Shown here: positions 23,214 to 33,372 of the stretch, one piece after another
How positions within the stretch are numbered: position 1 is the first letter of the stretch
How the letters are laid out: every line of letters starts with the position of its first letter
From: Diplosphaera chodatii
Lineage: Eukaryota > Chlorophyta > Trebouxiophyceae > Prasiolales > Stichococcaceae
NCBI GenBank assembly: GCA_032358165.1
Contig: JAALGY010000015.1
Coordinates: 496,001 to 560,000 of the forward strand
DNA length: 64,000 bases
Direction of reading: 5' to 3'
Position numbers and translations under genes: made by a program
Notes under the pieces: model-generated
Told to the model about the DNA's origin: nothing
The model's database searches: none
The model's input: only the letters and a program-made list of their open reading frames with translations

Positions 23214-24803
23214 ATGGGGGCGAAAAGATGGCTCCTGGGTGCAGTGCTTCTGCTGGTGTTGATCGGGGACGCCGCCGCGGCCAAAACCGCTAGGCGGCGT
23301 CACAGGCGTGGTCGCCAGGTGGCCGCCGCAAGACATGCACGAACGCTGCTGCAGGCCGATTCGGCGGCGGCAGGTTCAGCCTCGGCCCCGGCCGGACCGC
23401 CGCTCCCCACGCCGGCTAATGCGCTAACTGTGTGCAGCAAGGATGCACTTCGAAAGGCCACCAAGTGCAAGGACCGCAAGCACGTCTTCGTTGAGGAGCA
23501 TGGCGAGGAGGCAGGTGGGTGGAAGTTCGGGGTGGGGTCGTGCATACACATTCCTTCCGGCACGAATTTATTTCGAGTCAAAATCTTGCGACTCTGTCAG
23601 CTTTTGCTGTACAGACAATCCGGTAGGGCGAGTGCTTGCAGAGGTGGCTCCTGTTGTGTGCGCCGCACCGACGTGTGCACAGTGCGCGTGCAGATGAGGA
23701 GTGCTGCAAGCGCATGTCAGAGTACTACAGCAACGCCTCCAAGATGGCCACAAGGAACTGCTGGTGAGCGACGCTGTCATCTAGCATCCACTTGCAGGTC
23801 GCTATCCACTGCCACGCTTGACAGGGTACTCCAGGGCATGCATTCTGCCTGGCACATGAGTGCACGGTTCCCAAATTCTGTGCATGCCGGATGCATTGCT
23901 CGGATTGCGCGACATGGATTGCACGTCATGTCATAACCTGAACGGTCACGCGCAGGTGCGACGCCGACGTCTGGGCCAGAAACGCAGAGCTGGAGACCTA
24001 CATCTCGTTTGCTGGCTTCTTTGACGCCTGCGCGTACGCTTCTCGACTTGTGCAACTTGTGTGAACAGTCGCTTCATGTCATGAGCACTGCACGTGCATG
24101 CAGCATTCAGGCAACCCTCGAAGTTGCGCAGCATGGCAAGACGCCCACGAGCTGAGTTGAATTCCCTGCATCAGGGCGGAGAACTATACGGTTGGCAATG
24201 AGGCAATCAACTACTACCAGGGTGGCGCGGGCCCCTGCGCCGGCATGGCCCCTGCTGCTGTCGTGGAGGTGTGCTTTCTTTCCTTCGCAAAGACGGTGTC
24301 TGCTGTCCTCTGATCGCCGGCTGCTGATCAATGGCCAAACTGGGCCAGACGTCACAGAGGTCGCTCACTGCACAACATGACGACAACACAACCCTTAACT
24401 GATCTCCTAAATGCAAGACGACCTACCCTCGAATGTTGAATCCCCATCCTACTCTAGGAGGTGATGCCAGCGATGGAGAAGCCGCCGGCACGCTCCTTTG
24501 GCAAGTGGGTGCGCGAGGGGCTGCCGGACAACCCCTGGCTGCTGTTCAGCTTCATCATGGCCATCCCCTCAGGTCAGTCGTCGTGCACGAGTTTGCGGCG
24601 CTACAGAGGATTGCATTGTGCTAACACAGCCCTGCATTTGAAGTGACATGCAGTGTCAATCAGATGTTGGAGTGACCGATACTCGTTTCTTGTGTTCATT
24701 GACAGTGATCGGCTTCAGCATCATGATGTGGCCTTTCGTCTTCCACGCTGTCCTTACAGTCGTCGAGTTTCCACAGAAGCGTGCTGCGAAAAAGGGCCTT
24801 TGA
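23214..24803 (+). CDS. Unrecognised secretory single-pass membrane protein, Cys-containing luminal domain
   Basis: Six exons join exactly in phase (23214-23514, 23694-23763, 23956-24033, 24175-24268, 24458-24572, 24706-24803), giving 251 residues. The N-terminus is a clear signal peptide (GAVLLLVLIGDAAAA) followed by a very basic stretch (KTARRRHRRGRQ). The central part has paired cysteines (DEECCKRMSEYYSNASK, RNCWCDADVW, FFDAC, GPCAGM) and at least one N-glycosylation sequon (NASK). A C-terminal hydrophobic helix (VIGFSIMMWPFVFHAVLTVV) ends in the short basic tail KRAAKKGL, whose lysines could act in ER/Golgi sorting. The predicted topology is type I, with an extracellular or luminal cysteine domain. 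I do not recognise the family; a chlorophyte-specific protein is possible. Confidence 0.75.
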
Positions 24804-25551
24804 CAGGGCCTTGCATGTATCCGCAGCAATTCTACCATTGTCAGATGGACGACTGGATGCTGTCGTCATCAGGAACCAGCAAGAGTGATGGACATGATTG
24901 CCTGCTGGGTGATCATTTCACCAACCCACAGTTGTCGAACAGAACAGCTCTTAATTCATCTGCCTGGGGCATCTTCCATCTGGCCAGTGTGCCGCAGCAT
25001 CCGTGCATATTTGTGCTGGTTTTGTCAAGGTAGATGGGGTGCTGGGACTGAAAGGAAAGTCGAGGTGCAGGCCGAAACGTGACAGTCGTGCATGACCACC
25101 ATGATCATTATAGTACGAGGCAGTAAGGCTATCATCGTAGCATTGAGGCTTCGGTACTCTGTGCAAACCGCCAAAGCCCTTCCTGCTTGAACGGGTGAGC
25201 AGTGCCACGGAGTCCGTCAACTGTGCCCGGATGGTACCTCCTGCAACCTAGTTTACCGGCAGCCAAGATGCAGCAATTGGTGCAAGTTGCAGAATCCCTC
25301 TAAACAGCATGCTCCCACGGGACACTGGCATGAAGTGCCAGCAAGCCTCCCAGGCCAGCAAATTGCCGTGATTGCTGAGGAGGCACCATATGCCACTCGA
25401 GTTGGCTGCATCCTGCAACAGGCTGCGCTCCGGTAGGAAGGTGTGCTCCTCCGCAGGTGCTGACGGTGCGGATCAGACGCCCGTCTGCAATGCCGGGTGG
25501 CTACATGTATTCTGATGCTTCCACCTGCGCGGCGCATGAGACGCGTCGTGA
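24804..25551. other. Convergent intergenic region
   Basis: 748 bases between the 3' ends of the membrane-protein gene (+) and TIC20 (-). No supported exon, repeat or RNA gene was seen. Confidence 0.5.
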
Positions 25552-26727
25552 TCAACGCTGGGGTTGCAAAAAGCTTTGGGTTAGCTCTGCGCAACTCCAA
25601 ACATATGTCATTCGTTTACTGACCTGCATGTACACAGACTCCGAAACCAGCGGCAAGTCTGCATACTTTCCCCTGCGCAGCAGTGGAGGTGAAAGGGCGT
25701 GAGTGATCAAGACAGCGAGCACACATGTGGCGGCTCACAAGAACGGTGTGCAAAACTGGTGTATGCACACTGGCAACAAACTTTGCAGATTCATACCTAA
25801 GTGAGTAGTAGATGCAATACAACACCGGGATCATGCAGAACATGTACGAAAAATTGTCGAACACCTGCACAGGCGACGCATGAACAGTGTGGTCAACCTC
25901 TACAGCAGCTTGGGCATAACAAGCTTCATGTCCCTGGCATGGCAGCCATCGCCTGCACATGTTCAGTGCTTGCGCAAGACACCCACTGTGAGGACAGCCG
26001 TCCACCGCAGCTCGCTCGGGAAGTAGGAGCGGACGATGGTGAACAGCATCACGACAATGTCAATCATCACCGACTGCAGTGAAACAGCAGCCGTCAGTCG
26101 ACTACGACGAGCTGCATTGCTTTGATGCTTTCACGTGGATTGTGAAGGCATGCGAAGTGAAGCCGATATCTGGCGGCAGGCCTTGCTTTGTGCACCTGCA
26201 TGCAGTTGAAGCGGACAAAGTGCGGGATCTTGGTGTTCTTGACCACCGCCAGGAACAGCAGGAAGAAGATGACAAGCGGCGCGAACTGGCTGCTGTAGTA
26301 GATCCGCACAAACGGCCCTGCAGCACACACATGGGTCTTCACCGTGGAAATCTGGCACAAGCTGGTCTATCAAGGCAAACACGACCATCGCCGGTCATGC
26401 TGGCAGGCTTCGCCAGTGCTTCATTGTGCTGTTTCAGCAATTGTGCACGGCCATACCTGGGATGAAGTACAGCAGGACTGTGCTTGGGAAGGCATGGTAT
26501 ATTTCCTTCCCAAGTGTCAGCGAGTCAATCCAGGGTATGAGGTATGTGAGTGCCGCCGCAACCCGCCAGGGGAGTGTCGGCGGCCCCTTAGCCCCTGGAC
26601 TGAGTGCCTGATCGCCGTCGGCTGCTTGCGGTGCGACCTGTAGGGGGAGTGCAAGCTCGTTGGCCAGCGTAGTTCGTTGGCCTGCATGTATGTCTGCCTG
26701 GACGCATACAAGTGAGCGCAGGCGCAC
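25552..26727 (-). CDS. TIC20: TIC20-family chloroplast inner-envelope translocon protein
   Basis: TIC20 is a four-helix membrane protein of the inner-envelope protein-import channel. Exons read on the minus strand: about 26690-26465 with PPTLPWRVAAALTYLIPWID and the typical GKEIYHAFPSTVLLYFIPG; about 26315-26195 with FAPLVIFFLLFLAVVKNTKI and PHFVRFNCMQ, the TIC20 motif; about 26063-25990 with SVMIDIVVMLFTIVRSYFP; about 25865-25800 with VFDNFSYMFCMIPVLYCIYY; and a last exon with GKYADLPLVSESVYMQV, ending at TGA 25552 or after one more splice. Four hydrophobic helices are visible, as expected. The 5' end is unresolved: the reading frame opens at 26727, but a good acceptor follows, so a transit-peptide exon may lie upstream at about 27200-27500. 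Confidence 0.85.
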
Positions 26728-27765
26728 ATGCCGTTAAGAGCATCAACATGTCAAGCCTCAGATCGTGCTGAGTGATCACCGCAATCTGCTGCCGCGTTCG
26801 ACATTGCCGAACTGCGAGCGCTGCTGTGCCTGCATGAGACGGACCGGGCCGTCAGACAGTTTCACATGGATGGGCCTTCACTCACAGCAGCCGGCATACG
26901 TGGCTGACATTGCAGCACTATACCAGAGGTCCCACATGGTCTGCCGACGCCGGCCATGGGGCCTGCCTCAGCACATGCGACACTGCCATAATCCACATGA
27001 CAGGTGACAGCATTGCATGTGGCCACCTGAGGTGATGGCTGAGCAGCCAAGCTGTGTCTGCAACCTGTGACCAGTCTGTTGGCAAGGCGAGGCTGCGCTG
27101 CTGCTGGGGTACGCCACCGAGCGCGCCACTGTTCTCGGAACCTGACCCCTGCTGGTGGGATGTGCTGCTGCAACTGATCGGGCATGCCCTATCTGCCGGC
27201 CCAGGAGCATGTTGCCCGACATGATGTGCTGACTATTTGATCTACTATGTTGTATGCCAGGGCAATGCGCTCTGCGATCAGGTTTGCAAGATGCAGTGCC
27301 CGACTGCCGCCTCTGATCGTCTGGCACTTGGTCAGCCACCCTGGCAAACCTGATACAGGGCCTGGTGCTCTCATCAGCACACATGATGGCTGCTTCTGTA
27401 GGCGTAGCACGGTACAATTGCATCTGCGATGCATTCTGCGCTTTTGAAAAACAGCTGTATCGGAGGGTGTGACCGCTGCTGTGACGCACGTCTGGCGCAG
27501 CATCTGCGCCGCAGCGCCGCGCTATTTGGTCTGCAGTAGCGATCGTTGCCTTGCTTCAAACGATTATAGCTCCTTTGCTTTGCACATTACCGACCTGAGC
27601 TTCCTTTCAGTCGACACTGTCAATACAGCCTTTGCACGCCGCTCAGGCTGCTTGCCGCCAACACCCACTGCTGTGCGCATTTGGCTCATGATGTGACAAT
27701 GTAAGAGCCAGTGTGACGGGGTGCAGCGATGAGGCGGCGGTTCCTGACTGCCTGCCGCCGCCACC
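26728..27765. promoter_or_regulatory. Divergent region TIC20 (-) / PIGA (+), possible TIC20 leader exon
   Basis: 1,038 bases. A long minus-strand open frame at 27503-27189, beginning MLRQTCVTAAV and rich in Arg/Ser/Thr, could be a TIC20 transit-peptide exon, but no junction could be confirmed. Otherwise no recognised feature. Confidence 0.35.
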
Positions 27766-30700
27766 ATGGCAGATCACGGCAGACCGCCACAGCCAGCCCC
27801 GCAACCGCCGGCTGCACGTCGCCACCACCGCATCCTGATGGCATGCGACTTCTTTTACCCCAACTGCGGCGGCATCGAGAACCACATCTACCAGCTGTCG
27901 CAGTGCCTGATCGGCCTGGGACACAAGGTGCCTCATATGCAAGCCTCTGACCGAACAGTGCATGCAGTCATGTGGCAGGCGCTGGATGGCCTGCCGTGAT
28001 CAGCAGCGCGGTGTAAGCATCCGCGTTGAGTGTGGATCACATGTTGCATGCGGCAGGTGGTGGTGTTCACGCATGCGTACGGCAACGGTGAACGCTCTGG
28101 TGTTCGGTGGCTGACCTCCGGCCTGAAGGTAGCAGCTCTAGGGAACATGAACTGGGCCAGTCACAGCTGCGCAGGTCGGGATAGCGGGATGGCGTACTCT
28201 GTGCCCCTGCCGCAGTCATGAGTCTGTCCTGCAGCGCAGCGCCGCAGGGAAGGAGGTTGGGCAGATGCCTGCAGGGCAAACAGGTGTCTGGTGGCACCTG
28301 CGCAGGTGTACTATGCGCCGCGACGGCCGGTGTACTCTGAGGCGACGCCGCCGACGTTGTTCGGCGGCTTCGCGCTGCTGCGGGAGGTGCTGCTGCGGGA
28401 GCGCATCACGCTGCTGCATGCGCACCAGGCCTTCTCGGCCATCGCGCACGAGGCCATCCTGCACGCACGCACCATGGGCTACAAGGTTGGCTTTCGCTCC
28501 ATAAACATCTCTCATGAACAGGATGCAGGGTGCTCAGGCTCCTGGCCGCACAGTTGTATACATTGCCAAGCTGTGCTAGGAAGGCGAGACGAGTATCGGA
28601 GGCAAACTTGGACTTGGAGTGCTGGTGCGACACACTCGTTCAATTTCCAGCACATGGTTCCCAACCCCAAGTGCGCCTGCTGATCCTGCAGGTGCTGTTC
28701 ACAGATCATTCGCTGGTGGGCTTTGCGGACCCGGCATCCATTGCGCTCAACAAGACGCTGAAGTTCACGCTGGCAGATGCGCACGCTGTCATCTGCGTCA
28801 GCCACACCAGCCGCGAGAACACCGTTCTGCGTGCCTGCCTGCCGCCTCGGCGTGTGTATGTTATTCCCAATGGTACGCTCTGAGACTTGCTCCCTCCTGA
28901 GTGAGTTCTCGTTTGTGGTCAGTGCTTAGTCCTGCTGGAAACATGCCCACCGTGTGATGGGCATGGGCTCGAAAGCCAAGCGCTGCGACTCGATACATAC
29001 ATGTTCCCAGGAACCGTGTGCCATCTGCAGCTGACTGCCTGTCAACGTACTGGCCTGCAGCTGTGGACGCGTCACAGTTCCTGCCAGCGGAGAGCCGGCG
29101 GCCGGCCGGCCGCGTCATGGTGGTGGCGCTGTCCCGCCTGACGTACCGCAAGGGCGTGGACCTGCTCAATGTGGTGGTGCCCGCCGTGTGCCGCCGCCAC
29201 CCGCACGTCGACTTCATCATCGGTGCGTCCACACCTGCTGCCTGCCTGCTCGCACGTTTCAGTGCTGAGGTGAAACTCGTCACATCTGCAATCTGGCTGC
29301 CATGATGGTGTTGCTACAGGTCCAGCACGGGTCAAGTGCACTGCAGAGGCGGAATCCCAAGCCCGTCGACTGCGACAGTGACTCAGCCCTGATGCAATTG
29401 CAGGCGGTGATGGCCCTATGGCGGGCATGCTGCGCGATACCATACAGCGGGAGGAGCTGTCCAGCCGTGTCACGATGCTAGGCGCGGTGCCTACACAACA
29501 TGTGCGCGATGTGCTGGTAGGTAGTTGGAAATCAGGCCAACATGCATACTTATATTGGGCGGCAATGCGCCCTCTGGCGCACACCGTTTTGTTGCCATAT
29601 AGCCTATGAGGCTTGCCACATAACGTAGCACCGTTGAAGGGAATGGGCGTCCGACTTCAGGAGCTCACGAGTGCAGGTGCGCGGCCAGATCTTTCTGAAC
29701 GCCAGCCTGACTGAGGCATTCTGCATGGCGATCGTGGAGGCGGCGGCCGCGGGGCTGCTGGTGGTGTCCACTGCAGTCGGCGGCGTCCCTGAGGTGTGCA
29801 GTAACTGCTGCAGGAAGGACAGGCACCTGCGCGCAGCCCATGCAGCAGCAGTGTCCGCAACTGCCGGCCATTGATGCGGACACTGCTGCTGTAGCAGGGC
29901 AGCCGAACGCCGCACAGCTTGACCAGCCACTTCAGTGTCAAGCATGCGGAGCGTGTACACAGCGGCAGCTTGGCCGATGCGGGGCTGCTGCGCAGGTGCT
30001 GCCGGACGACGTCATGATCCTGGCGGAGCCGACGCCCGTGGCGCTGGTGCAGGCGCTGGACCGGGCCCTGGCCGAGGCGCCCGCGGTGGACCGTGAGGCG
30101 CAGCACCACAGGGTGTGCCAACTGCCTCACAGCGCTCGATGAGCTTGCCGGTCAATCATATCACCAGGAACGCTGAGAAGTGTGTGTTGATCGAGTCCTG
30201 ATGTGGTGCTGACACCCTGCCGTACAACAGGTTGCGGGGTTCTACAGCTGGCGCCGCATCGCAGAGCGCACCGTGCGGGTGTACGATGATGTGGCAGCCA
30301 GCACGCGCGATGACACCACGCTTGGGAGGCTGCAGCGCATCTACAAGTGGGCGTGTCTAAGAGCCTGGCTGTGGAACCCTGGCACCATCATCTGCTGCGA
30401 GGCCCCAGGGCGCATGCGCATCTATGCCGTGCTTCAGAGCTGATGTCGTCAACAATTTTTGTGTGCAGGTGTGGCCCGTGGTTTGGCAAGATCTGCTGCT
30501 GCATCCTAGTGGTGGATATGCTGCTGCTGCGCCTGCTGGCATGGCTGCGACCCGCCACAGACATTGATGTTGTGCCGGACTACATCCCTGCAAGCAAAGC
30601 CCTGCGCCAGCCAGGGAACATCCAAGCCGAAGGCATACAGCAGAATGGCGATGTGGCTGTGCAGACAAGGGTGTCAAGAACGATCAGTGGCGGGAGTGAG

Positions 30701-30790
30701 GGTCATAAGAGGCCTGGGCCACCAGGAGTTTCGACTGAGGATCTGCGCCAGCGGCAAAACTGCAGGAAACAGCAGTCACACCGGCCATAG
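27766..30790 (+). CDS. PIGA: PIG-A, catalytic subunit of GPI GlcNAc-transferase
   Basis: Ten exons join in phase (27766-27927, 28057-28128, 28306-28485, 28692-28872, 29061-29222, 29404-29516, 29677-29793, 29996-30112, 30231-30346, 30469-30790), giving 513 residues; the human protein has 484. PIG-A transfers GlcNAc to phosphatidylinositol on the ER cytosolic face, the first step of GPI-anchor synthesis. Signature stretches: [110 protein letters not shown], and [20 protein letters not shown]. The last carries the GT4-family EX7E pair at about residues 303 and 311. A C-terminal membrane helix ([19 protein letters not shown]) is followed by a polar tail longer than in animals. The start has a strong context (GCCGCCACCATGG). 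Confidence 0.96.
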
Positions 30791-30897
30791 CCTTGAAATA
30801 TCAGATTCAAGGTTGGCTGTTTAGTTGGCTAAAGTCGCGGCTCAGCAGCTGCATTCTGCCAGGTATTGATACTGATACTGATATTGCGTTGCAAAGT

Positions 30898-30951
30898 GAA
30901 GTGCGGGTATAACAGTTGCAACGCGAAGTGCGGGTATAACAGTTGCAACGC
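30898..30951. repeat. Perfect tandem repeat, 2 x 27 bp
   Basis: The 27-base unit starting GAAGTGCGGGTATAACAGTT fills 30898-30924 and recurs exactly at 30925-30951, just downstream of PIGA and preceded by a short run of TGATAC-like repeats. Confidence 0.9.
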
Positions 30952-31000
30952 CCAAATCATACCATCATGCATGCAGTAAAGACTGCAGCCACACAGGACG

Positions 31001-31005
31001 TGTAA
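31001..31005 (+). terminator. Possible poly(A) signal TGTAA for PIGA
   Basis: TGTAA 211 bases after the PIGA stop and before the 3' end of the convergent lumen-protein gene. Motif only. Confidence 0.35.
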
Positions 31006-31064
31006 GTTACACTTCGTGTCATCACCCTGCACCCACTGTCATGACAGACAGGCTTGTAGCTCGT

Positions 31065-32832
31065 TCATGCTGCTCGTTGCTTCCTGAACGCCGTGGCTTC
31101 GTCCACCAGATCCTGCAAGAATAACCAGCATCTGGTCCAGACGTCCGAAAGCTTGCAAAGATACAGCCATGTCTGGCGAGTAGAAAGGAGGGCATTCAAG
31201 TCGTGCCAAGCCCTCCTACTGACCTTTGGCAGTCCAGCCAGTAGGTCGTCAATACGTGCTATTGCGTCATTCGCAAACTGCGGCGACGCCTGCGCCTGTT
31301 TCTGGATAGTCCGCCCACTGATGGTGATCACCTGCCATCACGATGTGTTGCACAAACTCACTGTAGTATGTGAGCCATGCCCTGGGCTGCACTTGTGACA
31401 CTTGTCTGCGCTGGGGCAGTGATGAGCTGAGATTAGACACGGTTCTTGGTACTGCGGCAAGCTGCAGTGAAGGGACGGCGCCTCACGTTGCCGATGGCAA
31501 TGTACAGCGGTACGGCTCCGCCTGCATAGTCCTCGCCGCCGGTGCCGCCATACTCGCGTGACAGCTGCGCCTCCGAATCGCTGGAGCCCTTCACCAGCGC
31601 CACCAGCGCCGGCACCGAGGGGCCCAGCTGTGCGTGCCGGGTGCAAGCATGTCAGTGGGCTGCGCTGCACTGAAGGGAGGGAGAGAGCGCAGGCTCAACG
31701 TGATTGCCATTGCTTGCAGATCCCAAGGGGCAGCAGCTGCGCTTTGATGGTCAGCCTGACATATGGTAGACCGCAACGTGCACAGCAAGCTGTATAACGA
31801 TGAGAGAATGTTAGCGTGCTGGCCCCAACTGGATGGGCAGCAGATTTGTGAGAAGGCCACGAGAGTCCGGCGCTGAGTCAAGCGTGCTGTCACCTCGCGC
31901 AGGCGTTTGGCCATGCCAGGCAGCAGGCGCCGTGCCCTGAAGCGCTCCTGGCTGTCTGGCTTCGTTGCTGCCAATGCCTGCACACGTGCGCAGTGCGTGG
32001 TCATGCCTTGCACCTGGTGCGCAGTGCAGCCGAAGACCGCTCACCGCGAGTAAGCAGCTGTGATGGCGCTCCAGATCTGAGGCCCTTGGTGCATCCCGTG
32101 CAGATGGAAACATCAGTTCGTAGGGATGACTGTTGGGCGACGGTGAGAGTGACGACACCCGCAGCACACCTTCAGCTCGAGCAGCGTGCCCTTGGCATCC
32201 AGCAGGTTCACCACTGCCGTGCGGCTGTCTGTTTCGGGCCGCACCGAGCTGCGCACCGCCTCATACACGATGTCCGCCTGCGCTGGGCCACACCCTGCAG
32301 CAGCGACACAGACCGTTGCTTACAGCCTCGATCACAGCTCCACGTTTCAGACTGTCGAGCTAGCTGCCATAGTGTGCTGCAGCAGATGTCAACGTCATGC
32401 ACGGCGCATGCATGGGAACATGCCCATTGTAGCAGGTGTGCAGGTCCGCAGACAAGCGACACGCGTGATCCCGCACCAAGGAATGGGAGAGTGGCTGTGC
32501 TGATTCCGACGCTGAGCAGCATCGCCCTCCTCGACGGAGACTCTGCTGTGCTCTGAACCGGCTGCTGCGCCGCAGGGCCATCCTGTGCGTACGCCTGCTT
32601 CCCACGGGTTGGAGATTGCTGCAATGGTAGGGTGCAGCGCGTCTCAAAATAGCCTATGCAACTCAGTTTGGGACAGAGCCATTGGTATGGAACAGAGCCG
32701 TTGTCTGCTTCCAGCAGATGCGCCTGGGTGCTGCGGTCTTCGCACCTGGCATACGCCAGCTGCGGGCAGACGGCAGACGGGCAGGGCCATAGCTTTCAAA
32801 CTGCTATTTTGCAGGGTGGCCGTCGAGCGCAT
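31065..32832 (-). CDS. Predicted thylakoid-lumen protein with Tat-type signal, family unknown
   Basis: Exons read from ATG 32832 to TGA 31065 all join in phase 0, giving about 230 residues. Exon 1 is a short Ser/Leu/Arg-rich plastid transit peptide. Exon 2 adds a polar linker and then SPSRRAMLLSVGISTATLPF, a twin-arginine motif followed by a hydrophobic core, as in lumen proteins of the Tat pathway. The mature part starts near ADIVYEAVRSSV and includes TAVVNLLDAKGTLLELK, FRARRLLPGMAKRLRE, LGPSVPALVALVKGSSDSE, REYGGTGGEDYAGGAVPLY, IAIGNVITISGRTIQ and ANDAIARIDDLLAGLPK. It is mostly helical-looking, with no cysteine in the mature part. I could not name the family. It may act in photosystem II assembly or repair like many Tat lumen proteins, but that is speculation. 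Confidence 0.75.
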
Positions 32833-33372
32833 CGTGTGACGCGATCTATCAGTGGCGAGTCGCTGATCAGTCAGGTGGCAGAGCAACCGAGCAGCGCCTG
32901 AGGTAAGCACCAGCAGTTGAGGTTCACGCATAAGGTATCTCTATATTGCAATCTGTTCAACTAGCGATGTCATGTGCAATGCAGGCTGAGCTGTGCAATG
33001 AAGATCTCACCTGCCAGCTGCCCGCCGTGAGATGAGTCGGCGGCCCTGCCTCCGGCACAGCCCCTGACACTGTGCTCCCGCACCGATCGACCAATGCGCC
33101 AGGTGCATCGACACGCAGCTCAACATACAAGTGCAGACAACTGAAGGTCATCTATGGGCACCCTGCGGCGGTGTCATGGGGAGTCCCAGAAGCATGTCCA
33201 GGTGTCATGACACGTCATGTTGCTGCCTTGCTTGCTTACATGCTTGTGCTGCTTCACGTTCATTGAAGCGCCTGTCTCAAGCGTGGAAAGGGACAATATT
33301 CTTGCTAGCTCTGCTGACAGCTTCGCAGCCGCAGCGCTGCAGTCGACCGCCCGATACTGGTGTTCTTGCTCA
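32833..33372. promoter_or_regulatory. Divergent region, lumen protein (-) / secreted protein (+)
   Basis: 540 bases between two opposed start codons. No coding exon recognised; promoters are inferred from position only. Confidence 0.4.
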
